This document shows positions 21,733 to 33,829 of a stretch of DNA of 64,000 nucleotides, in pieces. The first letter of the stretch is position 1. Each line of letters starts with the position of its first letter. The DNA is taken from positions 7,772,545-7,836,544 of the forward strand of contig CM040447.1 of NCBI GenBank assembly GCA_022749755.1, read 5' to 3'. The notes under the pieces were generated by a model. The model had not been told where the DNA came from and made no database searches. It worked only from the letters and a program-made list of their open reading frames with translations. The stretch is from Azadirachta indica. Its lineage: Eukaryota > Streptophyta > Magnoliopsida > Sapindales > Meliaceae. Position numbers and translations under genes: made by a program.

Positions 21733-22870
21733 GTATTCACCTTGTAAAGTGCTAACAATTTGCATTTTGAATACAGATGGATCACTATCATCCCAGCTCG
21801 AGCCTCGATAATCTGCAGTCAGTCTTGTATCTGAAACAGCCTAATCGCATTGCCAAAAAACAAATGAAACCAGAATCAGTGCATTTCATCAGACACTTAG
21901 ATAATGTACATGATTATTAACACGAGCGCCAGAATTAGAAAATTAGGGGGCCCACAAGGGGTGTGAGGGAGCCAAAATAGTTAAAAAATAAAATTAATTA
22001 GATAATATTTTAAAAATAATTAATAAACTAAGAATAAAGCGACAATATTTGAAATTATAAGGGTCAAAATATGCATAAATTGAAGAATTGAATCAAAAAT
22101 ATAAATATTTATAATAAAAAATTAAAAAAATTTGTGGAGTCCCCTCAGGCCCTGTATACACTCCACCTTTAATTATTAATGATTTAAGTACCCGGATAAA
22201 CAACCCATTTGATGCTTTGAGTCGGACCCGATTCGGATCATCACTTTTTCTCACAATCTGAAATTTCTGAGCATATCCTGCTGTGGGTGAAGCTGCCACA
22301 AGTCTGTTTCCTTGGCCTTGATGAAACAGCCCAAAGAACTGCTTATTATTCACTCTGAAATTGAAAAATGGTCTCATTGATCCTCCACAGCTGCATCATC
22401 CAAAATCAAATAAATGTTAACAAGAATTACAAAATGATTACATTATTTCATATGCTTAATTATAGTACAAACCCTGAAAGTTTCCCAAGCTGAAGCAGAG
22501 CCGCTGTTGGCTACGACAATTGTCCCACCTCCATTTTCTGCACATAAATACTTCTGCAGCTTTGTGGACATGAGCTGAACTTGAGTTCCATCCTACCATG
22601 AATCAAGAAATCATACATCATAACTTGAAAACAGGAATATTCATAAATCAACTCATCTACATATAAATGGTCTGTTACCAGAAGATCATTGTTCGGAATT
22701 CCATCAAAGAGAGAAGGTTTCATCATCCATCCCTCAGTGACAAGCCAATTTCCAAGATTCACAGATTTGAGTGGCAATGTGAAGTTGGAATTCCGAGCAA
22801 ATGAAAGAGAGATTACACAGGCGAAGATGAAAAATGACAAGACAATTTTCACGTAAGAATTGGAAGCCAT
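21733..22870 (-). pseudogene. GH5 copy E, C-type, 5' half only
   Basis: A C-type paralogue with only the upstream half: exon 1 (22870 to about 22681), exon 2 (about 22590-22471), exon 3 (about 22388-22191) and part of exon 4 (about 21842-21733). The whole catalytic domain after that is missing and the sequence continues as copy D. Exon 1 is open (MASNSYVKIV start, an extra Met in the GWMMKP motif). Exon 3 has an extra G that shifts the frame near its start. Intron 3 carries a 251-bp insertion. At most a short secreted peptide with a partial fascin-like domain could be made. Confidence 0.85.
21913..22179. mobile_element. 251-bp insertion with 8-bp TSD in copy E intron 3, probable hAT-type MITE
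   Basis: Copies C and F read TGATTATTAATGATTTAAG or a close variant here; copy E has 21921-22171 inserted between two perfect copies of ATTATTAA (21913-21920, 22172-22179). The insert is more GC-rich at its ends (GGGGGCCCACAAGGGG near the left, CCCCTCAGGCCCTG near the right) and AT-rich inside. The 8-bp duplication suggests hAT; the terminal inverted repeats are weak, so the superfamily is an inference. The insertion itself is shown directly by comparison with the empty sites in C and F. Confidence 0.75.
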
Positions 22871-23111
22871 TGTTGTAACTTGAAAAATGATACGATTCAA
22901 GTTAAATTTATATGGAGTTCGAAAAGAAAGTCTTCAGAATTAAAGCGTTCAACTGCCTGAATTGGCGGGGAAGTGGAACTTTAGTGGTGTCATTGGAAGC
23001 TAGCTAGATTGTGGGAAGATTGGTTTTCTCTTTTTTTGCCGTGCCCACTTTCTCGTCTCGTACTTTTCTCTTTGCACATAGGATTTATCATCCAAGTCCT
23101 GATTTTTTATA
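22871..23111. promoter_or_regulatory. upstream region of copy E, paralogous to C and F promoters
   Basis: Matches 19427-19650 (copy C) and, more weakly, 30994-31200 (copy F). The TATA-equivalent reads CATATAAA on the minus strand, one base from the TATATAAA of copy F. Confidence 0.5.
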
Positions 23112-24104
23112 TTTTATTAAGGGATATTAAGAGATACACCTCAAGTTTCAACCAAAAACATATACTCTCTTAAACATTTGAGATGAATAAATACCTATTT
23201 GATAGTAGAACAAAAGACAAATAGCCCCGAATTTACTTACATTCATGTGAAATGACTATTGTACTTTTGAATATTTAAAAGGCATATAAATGGATCATTT
23301 TATCCCTAATACTAATACATAATAATCAATATAACCTTTTAACTTTAAAATAATATAATAAATTATATTGATCATTTATTTCTTTTAACAATTATCCCCT
23401 TATTTTTTATAATTTTATCCTAAATTATTGTTATTTTAGATAATTTTATTCTTATTTTATTAATTCATTGTACATAAACTATGAAAATAGATTTTAAATA
23501 ATATTAGTTTAAAAAAAATAATGTTTCATTCACATGAAAATTTAATATTATAAACTTACATAAATTGAGACAATTTTATTCTTATTCTATTATTTATTCT
23601 GCATAAAATTTTAAAATAGATTTCAAATAATATTAATTTAGGAAAAAATTATATTCTGTTCACATAAAAATAACTCTATTTGCGATATGTTTTTATGGTT
23701 TATTTACAGTAAATTAATATAATAAAAATAAAATTGTCCATTGTATAATAAATTAATATAATAAAAATTAAATTATCTCTAGTAGTAATATTTTTAGAAT
23801 AAAATTGTTAAAAAAAAATTAAAGTATAATTCTTAAAATGACTTAAGGATGTAATTCATAATGTTATTTTAAAATTAAGACGTTATATTGGTCATTATGT
23901 ATTGATAATAAGAATAAAATAGTTAATTTATATGTCTTTTAAATATGTAAGAACATAATAGTTATTTTGCATAAAAGTTAGTAACTTTATAAAATATTTG
24001 TCTTTTGTCCAAATATCAAAGGAATATTTATTTATCTCAAATGTTTAGAGTATATATGTTTTTGGTTGAAACTTTATAGGCATCTCTTAATATTCTTTTA
24101 TTAA
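23112..24104. mobile_element. Mutator-type non-autonomous element (975 bp) with long TIRs and 9-bp TSD
   Basis: The element 23121-24095 begins GGGATATTAAGAG and ends CTCTTAATATTC. The two arms are inverted repeats for about 215-225 bp: the right arm (about 23880-24095) reads as the diverged reverse complement of the left (23121 to about 23336), sharing blocks such as TTTCAACCAAAAACATATA and ACAAAAGACAAATA. Perfect 9-bp duplications TTTTATTAA lie at 23112-23120 and 24096-24104. The central part is AT-rich with no ORF. Absent from the matching place upstream of copy F, and reduced to a single arm upstream of copy C. Confidence 0.75.
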
Positions 24105-26800
24105 ATAAAACAACATATATATATATACATACATATATATATATTACTAAATATGATTTTTATATATTTATTATTGTAAATTTTTTTAATTTTTAAATAT
24201 CTTAATTAATTAATTATTTTTTAATATCAACTCACTCGTCTTAGGCCATTAAGTTTCGATATCTAAATTGTAAGTCCTATCCCTGTTTGTGAGAATTCTG
24301 AAAAAAAATGTTTAACTAGTTGACATTCAAATATAATATTTTAAACCTAATTTAACTAGAAAAGTATGATCGAACCTCAAAATTAGTACAAATAAGTAGA
24401 AGTAGCATTAATTATATATCCCACGTATTAATAAAGAATTTCTCCAACTTTGGTTTGTAGAAATTAAAAGTAAACTACGTTTGAAATGGAAGAAGGGTAT
24501 TTGGTAGTGTCCTTTTCTCTCTTTTGTTAATTTGTAATTGTGTGAAAGCATTGAATTTCATTGTCATTCTTGTGCATGTCAACTTCTCTTTGCATGTGAA
24601 AGAACATGGTCCCCAAGTGAGAAAACAGGAAGTTTAATAAAACTCACCAATCTTTTTTTAAAGGTTTTTAACCATATTTCTATAATTCTAAATAACGTTA
24701 TTTTAATACTAATTCATATATATTAAAGTTTGAATGTATTAAAATATATTATACATTAATTTTAATAAATTTATATATCAAAATATAGAATAAAATAGAT
24801 GAAAATAATTTATACCTATTACTTATTTTCTTATTAATTGAGAACCACAAAAGTATTGTTATTATTTATTTTCTTATTAATTTTGAGAACCACAAAGTAT
24901 TCAAAATAATTCTTAGAAAAAATATAGAATTCTAACATTTAATGTGATAAAAAACTCAAACTTTTTTTTTGAATATTATATTTACAAACTATTAATATTA
25001 CATTAGAATTGTACCAAGAATTTGTGATAAGATCGTATATAGCACAATCCGGATAACTACACTCATTTTAGATGATATTTACCCTCACTCTATAAAAGAA
25101 AGTCTGCCCATACCCATACTCAAATATGATAGGTCTCACACATATAATAAGTATATAATAAATGTTATTTCGCATAACTAAAAAATGAGCTGGACTCGAA
25201 AATGGATTCCAATCTTCCTTACCACTCGAACAAACATAAAAAATTCAAACTTGAATGGTCTATTAATAATATTTTCTTGATCAATAACCCGTTTTAGGGA
25301 CTTAGTAAATCGCGCATTAATTTTTGAGGTCAACCATCTTAAAAGAGACAAACCAATCTAATTCTAATGGTCCAATCATATTTAAAACTTGTACAATGGG
25401 ATTATAGTACATATACATCTACTGTACTATATATTTGTTGATTTTTCTCAACTCTTCTATTTTAATTTTTAATTTTGATATAATTTTTAATTTATCAAAA
25501 AATAAAAATTAAAATAGTTGAGAATTGTATCGAAAAGTTGGAGAATAAAATGTATACGATACGTTTGTATTCAGTATACTCCTCAAAACATAGATTCAAT
25601 ACTGATTCTTTTAATAATGCTATGTATATAAACTCTTGATAACTGATATGATATACTTATATTGTTATCACTTATTCTATATAATTTTTTCACTTTTATT
25701 CGTTTAAAAATATAAAATATTTGAGAATGATATAATAATTTCTTATATATTTATTTATACAATTGAATTTGTATATAAATTTATATAATTAGGATTATAA
25801 AATTTTATAATATGTAAAAATTTGTAACCAGTCAATCGTTCTCACACTGATATTTTTGCCCATTATTAATTTGAGTTTTACTATATACCTTTATAAAAAA
25901 ATTTAAAAATTATAGTACTTCTTATAACATCTGCAATATACTAAAATAGCCCTGACAGAAAATTTTTCACTTCTTTTTATCTTCTCAATAAACCCCATAA
26001 CCCTTCTAACAATTTCTTTCTCCTTTTAAACTTAATTTTTGCACTTTCTTATTTTTTATTGTCTAACTTGTTAAATAAAAACATATTAGAAGGACATTAT
26101 TGAAATATAAAGATTAAATATAATTGAAGTACAATTTTACTGAAAGATTTAAGATTCATAAATGTCAAAACTTGAAAATAATAATAACAAATTATAGGCC
26201 TAATATGTAGCTAATTAAAATATTTTTTAAAAAAATTATTATGTGGATTCCATTAAATATTTAATTATTTTTATATAATATTTTAAGGTTAAAATTGTAA
26301 ACATATAAGAAAAAGGGGGTCTTATAAAGATTTTTAAGTGGTGGCAATAACAATATGTTTTTAAATTTAACTAAAAAGAATAACAAACGCGAAAAATGTA
26401 TTCGGCCATATTGGGCTTGTACTTACTGGGCCTTCAAAATAAATATGGCCCAGTATGAGAAAAGGATTGTTGGTTTGGATTTTTAAAATACGGTCAAATT
26501 TACAGTATAATTATGTAAGTTTAAAAACCATCTGTTTAATACTGATAAACGTGTTCACTATATTTTGTTGTGGGTAATATTTCTAAATTTCTTAATTTAT
26601 GTAATAATATAATTAATTTCAATAAATAAAAATAAAAAAAATAATAATATTTATTTTGAGCACAGTCTATTTGACAATTGAGATTTAAATAAAATTTGAA
26701 ATTAATAGGGGTAAAAATATACATAACCATATTATCAAAATATTGAACATAAAACACTCATAACTTTTAGAATATTATCATAAAATAATTTTCTAAAACA
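24105..26800. other. non-coding block paralogous to 31200-33830
   Basis: Shares ordered blocks with the region upstream of copy F, for example TAGTGTCCTTTT, TTTGTAATTGTGTGAAAG and TTGAATTTCATTGTCATTCTTGTGCATGTCAAC (24510-24580 and 31670-31750), and a pair of TTGGGCTG/GGGCCTT/GGCCCA tracts (26425-26455 and 32545-32585). No coding exon found. Confidence 0.7.
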
Positions 26801-28034
26801 GCATATAATGCTGAGTCTTAAAAGACTGAATTTCCTTTTTATCCCAGTAGGGAGGCAAGTAATTGAACACATGAGTTGACTTGATAGTGAAGCAGCTTTC
26901 ATAGCCAGCACTTTTCTGGCTTTCTGCTGTCACAGGAAGCACTTTTCATCCAGAAGCATACATGCATTGATACCTCTGGCAAAAAACTTAAAAGCATCTA
27001 TTAAGTTAACATTAAGATATCATTATTATTATTTATTAATGTTATCCTACGCACAATGCAATATTACAAAGCCAGAAAAAACCATGTTTATTTACAATCT
27101 GTCTGTTCTTTTTCATAAATAAGAACATATTTACTTTATTTTTCTAAATAGATTCCTAATTTTTTTTAATTTGTTAATATACCTTTTACTCATAAATTCT
27201 ATACTATGATTTTATGATAGTCAAATTTAAATATTATATAAGTAATTTTGCCTTTTTAATAGGAATTAAGGACAAATAAACGAAAATATATATATAAAAA
27301 TTAAAAACTTTATTATTATTATTCTGCATGAGAACGAATGGCTAACTGTGCAATTAAGCTTCAATCAATCTCTAAGTAATTTCATCTAGGCTTTAGTTCT
27401 GAACATAGAGCAGAACGCAGAATTCTAGGGTTTGGGATTCTAGGTTAGGGTTAGGGTTTATTATATAGCATGGCGAGAAAACTATTATAGGCTAGCTAGT
27501 TATAAATTCATCCTTCTTATTAGTTCGAGGGATGAGAGTGTCCAATAGATATATAAGAGAGATAGCAGCTCAGTGCGATGACAATGTATGACGATGTGGG
27601 ACAGTTAACACCCTCCCTCACGCGATGCATATATCAGATGCATGAGAGGATAAAGGAACAAAGGAACAAGGATTCCATCATCGTCGAAGTATTTAGCTTT
27701 GATGTCATATTAGAAATAAATTTAGGTAAAACTCAACCTAAAAGCTAACTCAAGAAATGAAGGTGCCCTATGAATATATAAAGGAGATAACAATCCAATG
27801 CGATGACAATATGAGACAGTTAAACACTTCTAATGAAACTTGTGCAAAGAGTTCGAATCATATTTCTCTTCAATTATTTATATAGGGGAATAGATTTCTT
27901 CAATTATGGATGTAAATTAACTTCACCCACTTGATAAATATTGTCTTATTTTAAATATAATTTTGAGATAAAACATTAAAATATGCATAGTTATTATTCT
28001 TATGTATTATATATAACATACATCAATTTAAAAG
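26801..28034. repeat. duplicated non-coding block with telomere-like tract (copy 1)
   Basis: Matches about 33830-35270 in the same order. It includes the well-conserved CTGCTGTCACAGGAAGCACTTTT (26923-26945 and 33921-33943) and a TAGGGTTT/GGTTAGGGTTAGGGTTTA tract at 27428-27460. A roughly 300-bp insertion at about 27530-27835 is absent from copy 2. Confidence 0.72.
27530..27835. mobile_element. dispersed-repeat-like insertion with a duplicated end motif
   Basis: Absent from the paralogous position at about 35062. The two ends carry diverged direct copies of about 65 bp, both containing a CAATGCGATGACAAT- or CAGTGCGATGACAAT-type motif and GAGACAGTTAA/GGGACAGTTAA. I recognise this style of sequence as a common plant dispersed repeat but cannot assign a family. 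The target duplication is unclear. Confidence 0.5.
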
Positions 28035-28200
28035 AATGAAAGGAAAACTTTCAAGTAAGCCATTGTTACCAGTTTCTACATTTGAAGACGAAGTCAAGTA
28101 AAGTCTTTGCACAGCAGAGAAGAAACCACTAGGAAATTGGTGAAAGTTATATTAGGAAATTTCAATTGTCATTGTTTCTGATAATATTTTGATCTGTATA
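28035..28200 (-). pseudogene. relic of a B-type GH5 gene start
   Basis: Matches the start-codon area and upstream flank of copy B (14000-14180): AACTTTCAAG, AAGCCATT, TTACCAGTTTCT, GAAGACGAAGTCAAG and AGGAAATTGGTGAAAGTTAT. The gene body that should lie to its left (lower coordinates would hold upstream DNA of the next copy) is absent; only the start region and its 5' flank remain. This marks the lost B-type partner of copy F. Confidence 0.65.
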
Positions 28201-28786
28201 ACTTTTGATTATTTTATGCATAGTACAGCACTGTAGAATTCGGTAATTCCATGTGACAAAAGTAAGAATACTGTTGGTAATTTTATCAAAAATCTGAAAG
28301 TCTTTAGAACACTTTATATGCGCGCAGCCCAAATTTCTATGTTCATATTAAGCATTATTTGTCCCATTTTCAAAGAAAAATCTTCTTACACAAAGTGTGT
28401 ATCAATGCTACTTGAGGCTTAAAGGCCAATTTTTTTCTTTTTCAATTTTTAACATAATTAATATAAAAAAATAAAAAAAAAAGTTTTGGTTTTAGTCAAG
28501 ATGATTCTACCACATTATCCATGTTCCATTTAATTAATTGAAGCAAACTCACTTGCAAATGCAGTTAGAAATTCGATTTCTCCTACCTTTGAATATTAAT
28601 TTCTTCGTACGAAGGTATAAAAATTTGCTTTTCACATCGCTTGTGTCTATACCCTGGTTTTACTGTTACTAAATAAAAATTAAATAAAGCTTCAGAGTAA
28701 GTAAAATATAGTACATTTGGGTAGCTGTATATCATAGACCCAGCATTATTTATACTTAAGAAGATAAATAGTCTAAGGAAAGGACT
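28201..28786. other. 3' flank of GH5 copy F
   Basis: Non-coding. Paralogous to the 3' flank of copy C (16680-17193) and to the flank that hosts the Mutator-type and TRIM-like insertions at 14.2-16.7 kb. Neither insertion is present here. Confidence 0.6.
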
Positions 28787-30993
28787 CTAAACAAGCGTTA
28801 TATAACCGTTGTCAATCATCCACTTGAGACTCCAGTGATCTTGTGCACATTTATAAGCCCAATACCCCCATCCAAAAGTTGCGCGTCCATAAACATCCAG
28901 CTGAGCTTTTCCAAATCTCTGGTAATCTTCCTTCGATGCTCCGTTCACATTCCATTCACAAGTCCATTCCCCTGCAAATTAGATCCGCACCCATATCTCA
29001 CATTTAATTTTCTGCATGCTACTTGTAAGTTACAGCTTTTAATTTGTTCCATACATATATTATTTACTAATGCTACTTGATTACTTACCAACATAAATTA
29101 GAGGGCCATTAGAAATGGTGACAGCGCTGAGAGCAGAAGCTCGTTGATTGTTGATGTAATCAATGTTCTGTTGCACGTTCAAGTTCTTGAAGTTATCAGA
29201 GAATAAATTGTAGTAGTGCACATCAATAACTGCGCGACTTAGGCTGCTTGCAAACGAGAGCAGCTCCTTTGAATCAGCAGGTCCCAGACGATTTGAGAGA
29301 ATCACGTATGCGTTTTCAGTGTATTTCCTCACAGCATTGTAACCTTGCTGGTAATAGTTTTTCAGGCTGTCTAAATTTACACCCGGAGCTAGAGGTTCAT
29401 TCATCAACTCAATCGCAACAAGACTTGAACTGCTAGCATATCTGCTCAGATTAAAGAAGTTCATATAACAGTTCAGTGAAATCTTACTTCATTTTTTCTG
29501 AAAGTAAGAAAGTTAACAACTGTACTAAATTAACCTTGCAGCTAGATAATCTATGACAGCAACAGTATCTGGTATGTCGGAATCTCCCCATTCCTGGAAA
29601 CCATCTCTTGCCCCGCTGTGATCATTACCATTTTGCGAACCTTGGGCCGCATGCAAATCAATAATCACCTTCATTCCATACTTCCTTCATTTTTATGCAT
29701 GCAGATGCACAGGAAACAAATAATATAAATACTTCTCAAGCCAACAAATTAATGGGAGAAAATATGCTTGGAGAATCATTCGATACTACTTACTGAGCCC
29801 AAGTGAAAGCATTGTCTAAGGCTCGCGAAGAGCCCCCAACAAAAGGCTTTGGCGGCGATGGATCCTTAGCTATCCACCACCCAACAGGAACTCTCACCGC
29901 ATTCACACCATTTGATGACAGAAACTTAAAATCATCATCTGTAATATAACTGTTCCAATGATCCTGGAAAGCATTTATACATGAAAATAAATTTATTCCA
30001 CTCAGCGAGCTAAATTGCTCAGAAGCAGAGTAACTCTGTTCATGTTTTAGACTTTAAATTCGGTCCTTACGCGAATAACTTGTGGAGCCTTATCAGGGCC
30101 ATAGCCATTTGTGATTTGGTATTCACCTCGTAAAGTACCAACAATTTGCATTTTGAATACAGATGGATCACTATCATCCCAGCTTGAACCTCCATAATCT
30201 GCAGTCAAACTTGTATCTGAAACAGCCTAATCGCATTGCCAAAAAACAAATGAAACCAGAATCAGTGCATTTCATCAGACATGCAGATATTGTACATGAT
30301 TATTAATTATTTAAGTACCTGGATAAACAACCCATTTGATGCTTTGAGTCGGACCCGATTCGGATCATCACTGTTTCTCACAATCTGAAACGTCTGAGCA
30401 TATTCTGCTGTGGTTGAAGATGCTACAAGTCTGTTTCCTTGGCCTTGATTAAACAGCCCAAAGAACTGCTTATTATTCACTCTGAAATTGAAAAATGTCT
30501 CATTGATCCTCCACAGCTGCATCATCCAAAACCAAATAAATGTTGACAAGAATTACAATATGATTACATTATTTCATATGCTTAATTATAGTACAAACCC
30601 TGAAAGTTTCCCAAGCTAAAGCAGAGCTGCGGTTGGCTACGACAATTGTCCCACCTCCATTTTCGGCACATAAATACTTCTGCAGCTTTGTGGACATGAG
30701 CTGAACTTGAGTTCCATCCTACCATGAATCCAGAGATCATACATCGTAACTTGAAAACAGGAATCTTGATAAATTAACTCATCTACATATGAATGGACTG
30801 TTACCAGAAGATCGTTGTTGGGAATTCCATCAAAGCGAGAAGGTTTCATCCATCCCTCAGTGACAAGCCAATTTCCAAGATTCACAGATTTGAGTGGCAA
30901 TGTGAAGTTGGAATTCTGAGCAAATGAAAGAGAGATTGCAAATGATAAGATGAACAATGACAAGAGAACTTTCATGTGAGAATTGGAAGCCAT
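28787..30993 (-). CDS. GH5 beta-glucosidase / glucan 1,3-beta-glucosidase-like, copy F (intact)
   Basis: Eight exons join in frame: 30993-30805, 30718-30599, 30516-30319, 30226-30071, 29963-29794, 29684-29535, 29441-29089 and 28971-28787, giving 506 aa, the same length and exon sizes as copy C. Signal peptide about 1-25 (MASNSHMKVLL start), fascin-like domain about 64-170, GH5 barrel with acid/base E343 in MNEP and nucleophile E447 in GEW. It keeps the HAAQGSQNG motif typical of the family, and its TATA box is intact (TATATAAA, 31037-31030). The start MASN is preferred to the in-frame ATG at 31023, which lies only a few bases from the TATA box. Among the array members this one looks most clearly functional in both promoter and coding sequence. 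Confidence 0.93.
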
Positions 30994-31029
30994 TGATGTA
31001 ACTTGAAAAAAGGCACGGCTCAAGTTAAA

Positions 31030-31037
31030 TTTATATA
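31030..31037 (-). promoter_or_regulatory. TATA box of GH5 copy F
   Basis: TATATAAA on the minus strand, 37 bp upstream of the ATG at 30993. If used, transcription starts within about 10 nt of that ATG, which argues against the upstream in-frame ATG. Copies C and E carry TACATAAA and CATATAAA here. Confidence 0.5.
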
Positions 31038-33829
31038 GAATTGGAGGAGAAAGTCTTCAGAATTAAAGTGTTCAATTGCCTGATTGGGCAGAGAGGGTAT
31101 ACTTTATTTAGTGGGAGCAGTTGTCGGTGAAAGCTCTACGTAGACACCTGTTGGAAGATTTTTTTCTCATCACACTTTTTCATCACGGATATTTTTTCAT
31201 AGCACTTAGGATTATCATTGAAGTTCATTAAATGAATAATAGTTGATTGTTAGCTAAAACTGCGGTTTCAAAGCTTATCATTTAACTTCATTTTTGCTTC
31301 ATATCAAATTTGTGCTGCGTCAATATCAATCGAACACATATTATATGATACCGTTTCGAGTCAAGGTTTTTTTTCCTTTTCTTAAAATTAATCAAATAGT
31401 ATTATATAATTATTATTGTTGAATGTTTGTAAGTTTTAAATGTTTTGATTAATTAGTCGTTTCCTAATATCAGTTCACTTATTAAGAAATTGACAGTCAA
31501 ATACAATACTTTAAACATAATTTAACTAAAAAAAATATTGATCTGAATATAAAATTAATACATATAAGTACAAGTAGCATTAATTATCCCACATATTAAT
31601 AATGAATATTTTTTCCCAACTTTACTTAGTCGAAAGAGTAAACTAATTTTGATATGGAAGAAGGGTATTTGGTAGTGTCCTTTTCCCTCTTTTCTTAATT
31701 TGTAATTGTGTGAAAGAATTGAATTTCATTGTCATTCTTGTGCATGTCAACATCTCTTTGCCTACTTAATCTTTAAGTTATGCATGTGAATGAACATGCT
31801 TCTAGTGAAAAAACAGGAAGTTTAGTAGCTATTTTTTTTTTTTTTGAGTGTCTAATTTAACTATATACTGGCTTTTGCATGTATATGTTATTAATTAATT
31901 TAAATAGTGATGTAGATTTGAAATTTGTACATATTTCCAGTATTTTTTAAACAATTAAATGAATTAAATATAATTTAATAGAACCCACCAATCCCTTTTT
32001 AAAGGTTTTTTTTAATTTTACATAAGATGTATGATAAATAGCGTTACTATATTTTTATAATTCTAAATAACATTGTATTTTATAAAGTTTGAACCACAAA
32101 GTATTCAAGATTGTTCTTGACAGAAAATGTTGAATTTCAACATTAAATGTGATTAAAAAAAAAAAAAAACCTCAAACTTGAATTGTCTACTAATAAATTT
32201 TCTTGGTCACAATAACCAATTTCAGGGGGACAAAATAAATAGTGCCTTAATTTTTGACACCAAACATCTTACAAGGAACAAACCGATATAAATGTAAAAG
32301 CTTGTACTATGGATTATGGTATACATGCAGGTAGTATAATATATATTTGTTAACTTTTTTCGACTCTTCAGTTTTAATTCTCAATTTATACAAAATAAAA
32401 ATTAAAAATAAAAATCATGTCGAAAAAATTCTATGTAAAAAAAAAAAAAAGAACTTTATAAAGATTTTAATGTAATGGTAATAATAATATTTTTTAATGT
32501 AATAAAAAAGTTTGACAAATATGAAAATTTTATTGGATTATATTGGGCTGTAACTTCTGGGCCTTAACAAAATACATCTGGCCCATTATCTATAGCCCAG
32601 TGCATGGCTATTTGAGCCGGGCTTGACTACATTAGTTTGACCCAATCCATTACATCTCTAACGTTAAACCCGTTAATTTTGAATACCTAATCATGAGAGC
32701 ACAAAACGTGCGATATAGACTCAAATATTCATGCCGTGTTATAAATTTATAATAGATTTAGTCGGTGTTTATTTTTTCTATCTTAAGTTTTAACCTAATT
32801 AAAATCTAAATTTGATTAAAATTTGAATTCAATTTATATGTTTTTTTTCCCTTAAACCTTAAAAATTAAATCTTAAGTTATTTATTTATAAAAAAAAAAT
32901 TTGAAACTAATATATTAATGTATATGCTCTAATAGATTGGAAACTGATATCATAAGTTGTTTACATATGTAACTATTAAGTAATAAACTAATAATATTAT
33001 TCACAAATAAAATATTTAATTTATTTACACATTTGATTATTTAAATTTGAATTAAAAATTTTAATTTAATTAAGTTCAAATATTTTTAGCAAATTTTCAT
33101 ATATAAATTAAAAACAAATGCTCCTTAAATGTCTGAATACTTTTTTGCAGATTTCATTTAAAAAAACAAAGAGAACCTTAATCTAAATAATATCTCATCA
33201 AACACTTCAAAAAGAAAAATATCTAAGGAAATAATGAGAAAAGCAAATACTAAATAAAGAATGACAAACACTAGATTTTTAAAATATTGTTAAATTTATA
33301 TTTTAATTTCAGAAGTTTGAAAATTATCTATTTAATACAGGTGACATGTTCAGTATATATTGTTGTTGGTAACCTTACTAAATTTTTCAATTTACATAAT
33401 GATGATATTAATTTCAGTAAATGAATGACAAAAAGAGAATAATACTTATTTTCAGTGCAACCAACTTAACGAATTGTGATTTAAATAAATAAAATTTTAA
33501 ATTAATTGTATTAAAATATACATAAATCACCTTATCAAATCTTAATCATAAAATACTCATTTTTGTTTTAATTTTTAGGCTATTATTTTTAAAAATAATT
33601 TTTTAAAACAACATCTAATTTTTTTTAATATTATAAATTTATTAATATTTAATTAAGAATTTATTGGTATTTAATGATAAATTTACTGAAATTTTATTCA
33701 AAAGATAATTTACAATCCTAGCACACTTAGTATTTATTGAAGGAATTTTTACCTGGACGTCTATAAAAAGGCCTACAATATGTGAGAATTTTTTTTTAAA
33801 AAAAAAAAAAGACTGGATTTTTTTTTAGC
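31038..33829. other. non-coding block upstream of copy F, paralogous to 22900-26800
   Basis: Contains the same ordered blocks as the region upstream of copy E but lacks the 975-bp Mutator-type element. AT-rich, with poly-A/T runs. No exon recognised. Confidence 0.65.
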
